Shown: piece after piece, positions 35,495-44,940 of the stretch | Numbering within the stretch: position 1 is the first letter of the stretch | How the letters are laid out: each line of letters opens with the position of its first letter | Assembly: GCA_015501075.1 (NCBI GenBank) | Contig: JADNYJ010000003.1 | Span: 558,001 to 622,000, forward strand | Direction of reading: 5' to 3' | Length of the DNA stretch: 64,000 nt | Origin: Gymnopilus junonius | Taxonomy: Eukaryota > Basidiomycota > Agaricomycetes > Agaricales > Galerinaceae | Notes under the pieces: model-generated | Databases searched by the model: none | What the model was told of the DNA's origin: nothing | What the model saw: the letters and a program-made list of their open reading frames with translations, nothing else | Program-made: the position numbers and the translations under genes

Positions 35495-37188
35495 AAGCCG
35501 AGGAGTCCGATAATCCGAGTTCGGCAACATGCCGAACGAACTTGGGCCTCTGTAAAGGCTTAGTAAATATGTCTGCCGTTTGTTGAGGATCTCGGCAGTC
35601 CTTTATACACACTGATTCTTCTTTGACTCTCTCTCTAACCCAATGCCATCTTATATCTATATGTTTACCCCTCTTATGAAACTGGGGATTTTTAGCCATA
35701 GCAATAGAACCGTCATTATCTCCCAGAACGAGAGTTGGTTCTTTCTGCTCAAAGCCTAATTCTTCATATAAAGCACGGAGCCACATGGCTTCCCTAGACG
35801 CTTCGGATAATGCCACATATTCGGCTTCTGTGGAGGAAAGCGCGATCGTGGACTGCTTCTTTGATCCCCACGTAATCGCTCCTTCGTGAGATAGGAACAC
35901 GTATCCAGAAATAGATTTCCTGTCATCGGCGTTTGCAAAGCTGGTGTCTGAGTACCCAAAGGCTAGATTGTTCCTCTGAAATTCGTGAGGTTTAGTTGTA
36001 TAAGTAATACCATAATTCTTGGTCCCAGCTAAGTATCTGAGGACCCTCTTAGCCGCTGTATAATGAGCCATGCTCGGATTTGCTGTAAAGGCAGCCAATC
36101 TATTTATGGCATAAGCTATATCGGGCCTTGTGGCGGTTGCCAGATATTGAAGGGAACCGATTAATGACGCATAAGAATTGCTTCTATTTCCGTCTGATCC
36201 TTCGGGGTTCGGTTCGAGTGCTATATTTGGATCCAATGGTGTAGAAACTGGATTACACTTCTCCATACCCTCACGGCATAGAATAGTTTCAATATATTGC
36301 CTTTGTGAGATGGTAATGGAGTCCGGGGTTTGAGTAATCTCAATACCAACTATCTTTGTTGGTTCCCCAAGATCTGTAAGGTCCAATATAGAATTCAATT
36401 CACTTTTAAGCTTCTTCATGCGCTCGTCAGAGAGGGTGAACACTAATAGATCATCGACCCAGACTGTGATAATTTCCAAGTCGTTAGTATGACCACTCCC
36501 CCTGACATAGGCGCACGGATCACTCCATAGCGCTTGAAAGCCTATATTCTTTAATCTGCGATCTAGCTCGCGGTTCCACTCTCGGCCCGACTGCTTCAAA
36601 CCATAAATGGTTTTAATCAATCGGCAAACTCTATCAGTGCCATCACTGAAACCTTTGGGCTGGTGCATAATGACCCGCTCCTTCAGTATTCCATTAAGGT
36701 AAGCGCCCTTTACGTCCAACTGCTGAATTTTAAACTTCATTACAGGAACGAGCGCTAATATTGCGCGGATCGTCTCTAAGCGCACAACTGGAGAGAATGT
36801 GTCATTGTAGTCTTGTCCGGGTCTCTGCGCGCATCCTTTAGCCACTAGTCTCGCTTTGTACTTAATTAGTTCCCCTAATTTATTATACTTCTTTGTGAGT
36901 ACCCATTTATTAGCTATTGGGACTGCATCTGCCAGCCGGTCAGTGAGTTCCCAGGTACCCATCTTCTTTAATTGATCCAATTCGGCATTTATGGCTGCTT
37001 CCCAATGTTCCCACTCTGGGGACCTCTTTGCCTCATGGATCGTCTTTGGCTCATCGCCTCCGAGGGGAACTTCTGTGATCGCGTTCACAATATCTGATGA
37101 CGTGAGTACGGCCTCATTCGTCTCATCAGGGAACGGATCATGTAATCTTGCATAATCTACTCTGCTCCGCGGTCTTAGCGCTCTGGGC
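35493..37188 (-). pseudogene. Copia pol, downstream part (RT, RNase H)
   Basis: Continues pol on the other side of the MITE in the same frame. The reverse transcriptase has FSPVVRLETIRAILAL, QLDVKGAYLNG, IYGLKQSGREWN and the catalytic VWVDDLL. RNase H follows (SDTSFANADDRKSISGY, STEAEYVALSEASREAMWL, VLGDNDGSIAMAKNP). The end DIFTKPLQRPKF is typical. The active-site Asp pair is intact, so only the insertion and the gag/pol frame prevent function. Confidence 0.9.
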
Positions 37189-37804
37189 CAGTGTTGTAAA
37201 CTAAGGCCTTATTAACCCCCAAAATTTTTGTTAAGCCTTAAACCTTAAGTACTGGTCTTATTTAAGATTTGTATCTAAGGCCTTATTAAGGCTTACATAA
37301 GGGTTGGTAAGCATTCACATGCATGGTTCATATTATCATTGACAATGCCAAATTCCGCTCTCTACCTTACTGCCCAGTCCTGCTGAAGCATGCTTCCTGG
37401 CTGTGCATAATGATAACACTGATGGTACAGCAGGACAGGGCAAACTAGTACCTATAGACCCTAGTATTCATTGCCCAACCCCTCCAGCTCACCATCATCA
37501 GGAATTCTTTCCTCGTCAGCCTCCTTGTCAGCAAGTAGCTCCATCAACCTGGCCCAGCAATGAAGTATTGCCAGATGGGATGCCTTTTCCCCATAGCAGT
37601 GAGAGTTGAATAAAATTTTGATTTATCACACCCAAGATCAGCTTTTATCACTGGCGCACTGCTCCATCACATAATATATTATTAGTCATACTTTCTAAGG
37701 CTTAACTAAGGGTTAGAATGACCTCAGCATGATACTAAGCCTTAGTCTTAATATCGATTTAAGTCTTAAACCTTATTAAGGGCTAACCCTTAGTTACAAC
37801 ACTG
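37189..37804. mobile_element. hAT-type MITE nested in Copia pol, 616 bp
   Basis: Ends read CAGTGTTGTAA...TTACAACACTG, a classical hAT terminus. A perfect 8-bp duplication CTCTGGGC flanks it (37181-37188 and 37805-37812). The TIRs are about 17 bp and imperfect, followed by subterminal repeats of AAGGCCTTATTAAG and TTAAGCCTTA. The core is AT-rich with no coding content. It is a different family from the MITE at 30714. Confidence 0.9.
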
Positions 37805-37812
37805 CTCTGGGC

Positions 37813-39632
37813 TCACTATTCCCAGAATCTTCTTCTGGATCATCCGGCTTCTTCCGTTTCCTCTGACTAGGCTCATCGGTTATCTCCGGTGGCCTATTCT
37901 CCGCCAACAGATCTGCGGTCAATTTCGGCACATTCACCTCCTGCTCCCCCTCGGGCCGTACATCGGGCACCTCTATGCCAATCGATTCCGTGGGGGCTGG
38001 GTGGTCGGGAAGCATCAGGAAATGGAAGTTCCTTGATTTTAATATATTTCTTCTCTGAGCACTGTAGTATAATACCGATTTTGACCCATCGTCGAATCCG
38101 ACAAACAAAAACTGTTTTGACTTGGGTCTTAATTTAGATTCTTGATGGGAACCTTGATTGAGTATCCATACAGGCACCCCAAACTCCCGGAGATGAGAAA
38201 CATCTGGACGTTGCTGTGTCCACGCCTCGAACGGAGTCTTGTTCGGGAGAGCCTTCATATGGGTTCGATTGCGTAAGTACGCTGCATGTGCCACAGCTAA
38301 TTCCCAAAGGAATTCCGGGACACACCGCGCATTCAACATTGCACGCGCTAATTCCACGAGCGTGCAGTTCATACGTTCCGCAACGCCGTTCTGCGAGGGG
38401 GAATATGGTGCTGTCTGCTCAAGGTCTATTCCTTGAGTTCTGCACCAATCTTTAAGATCTGTATTAATAAATTCTCCCCCACCATCTATACGAATAGCGC
38501 GGGGTTGCATGCCTTTGACCCTTAATTTTGTAATGTAGTCTTTAATATTTTGCGCTGCATCCGACTTTAATTTTAGAAAGCGCACGTGTATGTGCCTGGC
38601 GTGATCATCCACAAAGCTAATGTAATATTGATTGCCATGGATTGATGCTGTTTGGCACTTGCCCCAGAGATCGATATGGGTCAACTCTCCGGGCCTCGTT
38701 GCGCGCCGCTGCGCCTTCTTCGGAAACGGAGCTATGAATTGCTTTGATTCCGTACAAGCTTGGCAGTCCGGCTTCGGCGTTCTATCGTCCACATGGAAAC
38801 CATCAACCAGCTGACCTTGCATCATACGCTGCAAGCCGCTGTATCCTATGTGGCCAAAACGTCTATGCCATACCTCCCAGCTCTGCGCCGCCTCTACGGC
38901 ATTATTTACTCGTTCTGTAGATGCACGTATATGATTTTGCTGTTGTGTGGGTTTTCGCACGCGCATCGCCATGCGATATAAATGATTATCTATTTTTGTC
39001 CCCTTCGCAATCAGCTGGCCGTCCTTGGTAAGCAGGGATAATACTCCATTCCCACCAAGATAACGGCCGCCGCCGGCATCCCATCTGCCAAGTGAGATAA
39101 GATTGTTGCGATTATTGGGGATGTGAAGGACATCTTCAATCCTCACAATATATTTATGTCCATCGACTGTTGATTCTAGCTCAACAGTTCCTTTCCCTAC
39201 AGCGCGCATAGTCAAGTCTCCTATGCCTTGAACTACTGCGTTCTTCAGGGGCTTGTATGTAATAAATGCATCACGTTGATTCGTGACATGAGAAGTTGTT
39301 GCCGAGTCAGCAAGCCAATCATAATAGATAACTCGCTCGTCTATTCCGGCATAATTACGGGGATTGTAGTTGCTAAAATTATAAGCTACTGTTCTGTCTT
39401 CTTGAATATCTTCCATATTATTAATGAATGCTACCGTGCCGTCCTCGGATGCCTCATCCTCCTGAGGATCCTGAGTCTCCGTGCACGTGGTCTGATGGGT
39501 CTGGCCAATCTTCCGCTTCTTCTGCGGTTGTTCGGCCGAGCTACCCTCTGGCTTCCCCTTGCGGGGCATTTCCCGGCGCCATGGCCGAACCATCCACAAA
39601 GGGAGCAATGCTCCTGTCCAAGGTATTTGCAA
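37813..39632 (-). pseudogene. Copia pol, upstream part (protease, integrase)
   Basis: Contains the protease motif as WLADSATTSHVT (DSAT in place of the usual DSGA/DSGS). The GAG-pre-integrase HHCC zinc domain reads WHRRFGHIGY...CQACTESK. The integrase core is THIDLWGK, RIDGGGEF and SQNGVAERMN, supplying D, D and E. It ends in the middle of the linker at SEPRA, where the nested MITE begins; the MITE's own TTGTAA end supplies a stop within four codons. Confidence 0.9.
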
Positions 39633-40420
39633 TCGACAGTCTTGTGATTATCACGACCGCAGTGCTTGCATTTCTCTTCGTTAGCACCCGAATGCGCCGT
39701 CGCACCAATGCGGTTTGCAAGTTTGTGCTTCTGGCCTTGGCCTGGACCACTGACATAATTTATTTGATCCAAGGCTAGACCGCGTTCCTGGCGGCATCGG
39801 TATTCCTCCATTAGAATACCGATGAAATCTTGTGACTTTATTTTTAGCTTCAACTTGTTCTCTTCCGGGTCTTTCTGCTTACTAATGTATGGATCAGTAA
39901 ACATGTCCCAGGAAGGAGGCAAGGACGACGCTATGATAATTTTAAATTGATCGTCGGGGATCCGACTATTCTCGTCCATAGTATTAGAGCGCTCCCATAA
40001 CTTCTTGAGTGCGTTAAGGTGTGCGATGATGTCGTCACCTTCATTTGCGGAAGTTTTAAATAGATTGCGAAGAATAGAAATCGCAACGTAACTGCCCTTG
40101 ACATCATGAACTGATGCGAGATTATCCCACATCTCCTTGGCAGTCTGGGCGCTCTGCGTGTGAATAAGCTGATTATCAGATATGTTCATCTGGATCAGCG
40201 ATTGTGCGTAAGAATCATTAAAGTGCCAGGCGTCTAAATCCTCCGTAGACGCATCTGTCCCAGGCTTCGGAATAGTCCCTTTAGTATATTCTAGGACACA
40301 GCAAACCTTTAGCGCTGTAACCATTCTGGTCCTCCAGGCTATCCAGTTGCTGTCTCTGAGCAATTCCGGAAGCTTCGTGATTGATTGAGCAACACGTGTG
40401 TCGACTTTGGTAATTGCCAT
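39431..40420 (-). CDS. Copia gag
   Basis: Starts MAITKVDTRVAQSI. The capsid-like region has LRDSNWIAWRTRMVTAL, MWDNLASVHDVKG and SILRNLFKTSANEGDD (UBN2-type Copia gag). A zinc knuckle CSLCGWFGHGAGKC (CX2CX4HX4C) is preceded by a second Cys/His cluster CKHCGRDNHKTVDC. Right after the knuckle the frame differs from pol. One added base in the A/G run near 39545 would give KCPAKGKPEG and fuse gag to pol, as is usual in Copia. A programmed shift cannot be excluded, but no classical slippery heptamer is seen. Confidence 0.85.
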   Translation of the reverse strand: MAITKVDTRVAQSITKLPELLRDSNWIAWRTRMVTALKVCCVLEYTKGTIPKPGTDASTEDLDAWHFNDSYAQSLIQMNISDNQLIHTQSAQTAKEMWDNLASVHDVKGSYVAISILRNLFKTSANEGDDIIAHLNALKKLWERSNTMDENSRIPDDQFKIIIASSLPPSWDMFTDPYISKQKDPEENKLKLKIKSQDFIGILMEEYRCRQERGLALDQINYVSGPGQGQKHKLANRIGATAHSGANEEKCKHCGRDNHKTVDCKYLGQEHCSLCGWFGHGAGKCPARGSQRVARPNNRRRSGRLARPIRPRARRLRILRRMRHPRTAR

Positions 40421-40521
40421 CGCGAATCTTGATCTTGATAAATATAGACTTGATTGATTTGATGTCACTGTTCGCTTCGAATTCGCAAGGGTTTAAACGC
40501 TCTTGAAGTTGTTAAAGCCCG

Positions 40522-40533
40522 GGGCCCATAACC
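40522..40533 (-). other. Copia primer-binding site
   Basis: Directly downstream of the 5' LTR the minus strand reads GGTTATGGGCCC. This is complementary to the anticodon-loop region of eukaryotic initiator tRNA-Met (GGGCCCAUAACC). As in Drosophila copia, it implies priming by a half-tRNA rather than by the tRNA 3' end. Confidence 0.75.
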
Positions 40534-40747
40534 CTTTGGCAACGGTGTAGTCTACGTATGTAGCGTTTAATAATACCCTTTAACTTCCTTTTAAGGAAGG
40601 TAAGGATTCAGGTACAAGAACAGTTACATTCCGTCCTTCTCGGACGGCTGTTTATATACTACAATCTCGATCGTACCTACTATCTAAGGTAAGTATTCAA
40701 TCTCCGACTGAATGTCGGATACTCGGGTTGTCGCCTATGCCCCAACA
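40534..40747 (-). repeat. 5' LTR of Copia element
   Basis: 214 bp, matching the other LTR except for one A/G difference. It should carry the element's promoter. A TATATAAA-like box (plus-strand TTTATATA near 40650) precedes the presumed transcription start in element orientation. Confidence 0.95.
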
Positions 40748-41313
40748 GTGGACCCATTTTAAATACCTTCTCCCTTGTCAAGTTCAACAGTCGAAGTTTA
40801 AATCCTGAGTCACTTCGCGTGGTTTGATAAAATTTATTATTGCAATTTCTATTATTTCTCTTTCAAGCAGGAGACATCTCATGCTTCGTAGTAGTACCAT
40901 TTTACTCAATACTTGAATCAACTAGAATGATGTGAGTTATGGATTAAACAACGCAAGACAATTTGAAGCTGACTGCTGGAATTTTTTTCTGGGCCTTTCG
41001 TCAATCTGTGAGTAATTGTGAAGACTCGAAACTGCAGGGTTAGAACTTGTTGAGTGTTCTAACGAAACTTCATGTAGCGAGCAACGAGCAAGCGTGACAA
41101 AGACCCTTGCCCAGAAAGGTAGGTTCTCACGACCCCCTGGGGTGACCTGATACCACGGAACCTAGCTCCATCAAATTGATGATTCTCGAACAAGCATATG
41201 GATACCTGCAAATCATCAAGCGACTCCCTTCGGCTTGGGTTGCCCTATACTCTTCTCCTTCATTGCATTACTTCTTAGAGCTTCCCGGTATCAGCGTGCT
41301 CTAGTGGAGAACT
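40748..41313. other. Upstream region of membrane protein gene
   Basis: Starts with the GTGGA target duplication of the Copia element. It is AT-rich and probably holds the promoter of the gene at 41314. No other feature was seen. Confidence 0.4.
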
Positions 41314-43389
41314 ATGTCGCACCAGCGGTGGGTAGTCGTCGATGATACTGACCCTAGCATCCACTATACAGGCCCTTGGTTTGCTGACACCTCGGGTAGC
41401 CAGGATAATATAGGAAACTATGGACCCTCCTACCAAAGTACGTTGCATGGCACCAAGCAGGATGCTAGTTTCTCTTTTGCCTTTACTGGTGAGTGTTCTC
41501 TCTTTTCAAGTCAACGCGTTATTAAGACCACCTTTCGCGACTCTTCAGGCTCAAAAGTGACCATCTTCGGATCCAATAACCGCGTTAACAGCTCTGGTAC
41601 GCTCGACCCGACCTGGAACTGCTTCGTCGACGGCGTCGCCACCGGCCCAACAGCTTACTTCCAATACCCCGAGAACAACTGGGTATTCTGCGACCAAGAC
41701 TCGCTCTCAGACGGTCAACATGTCATTACCGTCAACGCGACGGTGACTAGTGGGCACACGTTTTGGTTTGACTCGATCCAATATGTGCCCTCTGCAAGCA
41801 ACGATTTGAGCCCGGACGCCATTTTAGTGGATAATCATGACGCAGATTTGCAGTTTGGGAGTGGGTGGGGTTCGTTGGGGGGTTCAGCAAATATGACAAC
41901 TGTTTCGAATTCCATTTTCACTTATGAGTGGACTGGTGGGTTGCCCCTTCTCTCAATAGCCCATGACAGAATAATAATCTTCCTCTGCTCATTTTCAGGC
42001 GTTTCGCTAAGCTGGTACGGCTTCATACCTGCCGAACTCCCTCTAGGCCAAACAACAGGCAGCTACGCCGTTGATGGCGGCAACCCCACCTCATTCCTTC
42101 TCAAAGGCATACCTCCCAACACAGCCACATTGTACAACCAAAAATTCTTCCAAACCCCCAATTTTCCTGCCGGCCCACACAAAATTGTGGTAACCTACCT
42201 AGGAAACGGACAAGTCACCCCGCTAACACTGGATTACCTCATAGTACAGAATGGGTCAGTGCCAAATTCCTCTTCGTCTTCATCTTCGTCTTCTTCTTCG
42301 GGTGGCGGGAGCTCGTCTCCGTCAGGGGGATCGTCATCTTCAGGAACGACGAGCGGTTCGCCGGCGTCGCAGCCCAGCAGTGCGCATGGGACTTCGCCAT
42401 CTGGAGCTGCTGCCTCTGGAGTATCCTCCAACTCTGGAGGATCTAATTCCACTTCTTCTTCCCCTTCAAATTCGGGATCCTCTTCCTCAGGTTCTTCAAG
42501 TTCGAATAATGGATCTTCTGGATCGGGCTCTGCCAGTAATAATTCATCATCTGAAGGGAGCAGCGGGTCCAATTTAGCCTCTAGCAGCTCGACGCAAAAA
42601 TCCAATACAGGTCCCATAGTAGGTGGAATCGTCGGTGCGCTAGTCCTCATTGCACTTGCCGTTGTCGCTTTTCTTCTCTACCGGAAAAAGAACAAGAAGA
42701 TAAAGTTGGACAGGGCGTATGGGGCTGGAGGTCCTTTGAATTCGGGCTCGCAAGCCAACTTTGTTGAGCCGTTCCAATACTCGCCTGTTCAAACCTCCCC
42801 ACCACCTACGATGCTCTCAGGCGGAGTGAGTTATGGTCTTTCAGGGTACAATAATAGCAGCCAGCATATGCCCCTTCCACAAAATAGCCCCACTAACACT
42901 CTTTCCTATGTCAACAACGCAGGCTCGCCCACCACGAACGCAACACATCACGGCTCCATGCCGAGTTATACAACTACCGACCTTCATTCTGCTATCACTT
43001 CTGCAACTGCTACCAGTTTGTCAACGGGTGGGCTCAGTGCCGGCAGCCCAGTGAATGTAGATCCACAACAGCAGCATGGCTATCAAGTTGGGTATGGAGC
43101 TTTTCCATATACCAGTGAGAAAATGCGCAGAGAGGCTGAGGCGGTCGCTGCTCGTGCCCAAGCCCAAGCCAATGCCAATACTACGCCGTTACGCCCCATG
43201 AGGCCAAACCAACAGCCAGCCGAGCAGCAGGTGCGTCAAGGGATATACCCATCTCCATCTCCCTTTGACAACTCGAACACTGGGTCAAACTCGAGGTTGG
43301 TCGTGCATGAGGATAGTGGGATCCGGTTACCGCCTCATACGCAGGGGTTGGATGTTGTCGATGTACCGCCAGTTTATACCCCTGCATAG
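41314..43389 (+). CDS. Ser-rich single-pass membrane protein with tandem lectin-like ectodomains
   Basis: Three exons (41314-41488, 41549-41935, 41999-43389), 650 residues. Both introns are multiples of three without stops, so a naive reading would keep them. The ectodomain begins RWVVVDDTDPSIHYTGPWF. It has two related beta-sandwich units: SFSFAFTGSKVTIFG...FWFDSIQYVPS, and ILVDNHDADLQFGSGW...SLSWYGFIPAEL...LTLDYLIVQNGS. Such pairs are common in agaricomycete surface proteins. A Ser/Gly stalk of about 110 residues leads to the helix TGPIVGGIVGALVLIALAVVAFLL, then RKKNKKIK. The tail is Pro/Gln-rich and ends VDVPPVYTPA (PPxY). No signal peptide is seen; the TM may act as signal anchor, or an upstream exon may be missing. 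Confidence 0.85.
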   Translation: MSHQRWVVVDDTDPSIHYTGPWFADTSGSQDNIGNYGPSYQSTLHGTKQDASFSFAFTGECSLFSSQRVIKTTFRDSSGSKVTIFGSNNRVNSSGTLDPTWNCFVDGVATGPTAYFQYPENNWVFCDQDSLSDGQHVITVNATVTSGHTFWFDSIQYVPSASNDLSPDAILVDNHDADLQFGSGWGSLGGSANMTTVSNSIFTYEWTGGLPLLSIAHDRIIIFLCSFSGVSLSWYGFIPAELPLGQTTGSYAVDGGNPTSFLLKGIPPNTATLYNQKFFQTPNFPAGPHKIVVTYLGNGQVTPLTLDYLIVQNGSVPNSSSSSSSSSSSGGGSSSPSGGSSSSGTTSGSPASQPSSAHGTSPSGAAASGVSSNSGGSNSTSSSPSNSGSSSSGSSSSNNGSSGSGSASNNSSSEGSSGSNLASSSSTQKSNTGPIVGGIVGALVLIALAVVAFLLYRKKNKKIKLDRAYGAGGPLNSGSQANFVEPFQYSPVQTSPPPTMLSGGVSYGLSGYNNSSQHMPLPQNSPTNTLSYVNNAGSPTTNATHHGSMPSYTTTDLHSAITSATATSLSTGGLSAGSPVNVDPQQQHGYQVGYGAFPYTSEKMRREAEAVAARAQAQANANTTPLRPMRPNQQPAEQQVRQGIYPSPSPFDNSNTGSNSRLVVHEDSGIRLPPHTQGLDVVDVPPVYTPA

Positions 43390-44940
43390 TTCGACATTTC
43401 TGGCATACTGCAGGAGTGCAGGACACGGACTTGGTTTTTTATTATTTCTCTTTGATAGAGCCTGTCTCCGAATCCAAGGCACGCACCTCAAACCTTACTT
43501 CCTATTATTTCTTATTCCTACACTTGCTGTTGTGTAGGCTGTTGATTTGGTATTCGATTTTGCAAATGGTCGGACTGGATGCCCCATTGTTACACACTCC
43601 TTTTCTTATTTTTTATTGGAAAAATGTTGCTTGCAATTGCAATATGTAGGTTGTACTTTCTTATATTTAAGTAATGTATTTTACTGCACTTGGGACTCTT
43701 ACGTATATCCTTCTCCCTTCCCCCACCTAGCATGCACATGCATTGGTATGCATTTTCTTTTTCATTGTGTTGTTGTCAATACGCATGCTCAAAGTCATTG
43801 TAAGTTGGTATGCCCTACTCTTATCAAGACTTTGCAATGAATAAAAGAAGTCCTGGGTCGTAATTTCCAGGTCTGCTATTTACTTCTAATTGTATTTTCG
43901 ACGTGGTCTCAGGAACTCAATCACTTGTTTTCTCTAGCTTTCTTAGAATGCCTCGAGTCAGACGTTTAACACAGAATCAAACAGTGCATGAAATCTACCG
44001 TGAAGAAGGATCCACGCTCCCCATTGTTTTTTCTTATGAATCCATCTGTGATACCCGCTCAAACCTTATCTACATGTATACGCCAATAACTGATTATGCA
44101 GCACTGCACTGTCTGGACATGACAGACCTGCAGTCGTTCAGGTGTACAGAACTCACTGTGATGCGTGTCTTGTCTTGTCCCGGCATAATTCTGATTATCT
44201 TCCTCTTTGTAGCGTCGACTTCGGTTTGACAACAGAACTTCTTCTGGCTGTGAACCCAAGGCAAAATTACCGCTCCCGATATTCATCTTCGATGGGTTCA
44301 ACCATGTCCCTGAAAATCTTGATGACGACTGCACTGATGATAGGATGGGGTGATATGTACTCCTGCCTAAAGTATGTGCGAACTCAAGTTGGAAGTGAGA
44401 GGCCAATTGCAAGGTGGACATGGAGACTTACAGATATGCCATATCCTGCGGAAATTGGCTTGTGCCGTTTTGAAGACGCAACACCGATCCGCAATGAAGA
44501 GGCAGACGTGTTTGACATTGCAGCTGAGAGTCCATTGGAAAGAGTGATGATATCCTGATTGCAGCCTTGGATCTCCTGCTAGTCTGCTACATCTCATTTA
44601 TACGTAACACAGTAAGTACTGTGTTAAGTAGTCTATCGCTTTGTGAATATGTGTTTCAATTCTGTACAAATGGCACATCCATCGGCGAGTCTGTCGAAGT
44701 TGCTGAAAGAGAGAATCATTCAGTGGACGCAAAAGGAAAGAAATTAGGGGCTCGGACCCGGAGTGAACGTGGCGGACGCCGCACTGATGATGCACACGCC
44801 GAATGCTAATGTCATAACATTACTCGTCTTACCTCATTATCTGGCCACAACAGCAAGGTATGTCAAGCTCGAGTTTGGAGGCTTTGTAGGGCTCATAACA
44901 CAACAGCCAGCTAGTCTGAGGAATAAATCGGCACAGCCAG
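43390..44940. other. Intergenic stretch, 1.5 kb
   Basis: T-rich 3' UTR-like sequence to about 43900. Plus-strand open frames of 97-138 codons between 43547 and 44558 show no motif and cannot be joined convincingly. Nothing here is supported as a gene. Confidence 0.4.

Larger units (their letters stand above)
35272..40747 (-). mobile_element. Ty1/Copia LTR retrotransposon with nested MITE
   Basis: Full element of 5476 bp (4860 bp without the nested MITE), transcribed on the minus strand. It has two 214-bp LTRs (35272-35485 and 40534-40747) and a perfect 5-bp target duplication GTGGA (35267-35271 and 40748-40752). Domain order is gag, protease, integrase, reverse transcriptase, RNase H, which is the Copia order. 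The LTRs differ at one base that I can see (position 35432 versus 40694 region, CTCCAACTG versus CTCCGACTG), so the insertion is recent. It is probably inactive: pol is interrupted by a MITE and gag/pol are out of frame. Confidence 0.95.

Noticed and set aside
43903..44558. Open frames of about 110-138 codons after the membrane protein gene
   Set aside because: No motif, no signal peptide, no plausible splice joins; composition resembles UTR or intergenic DNA.
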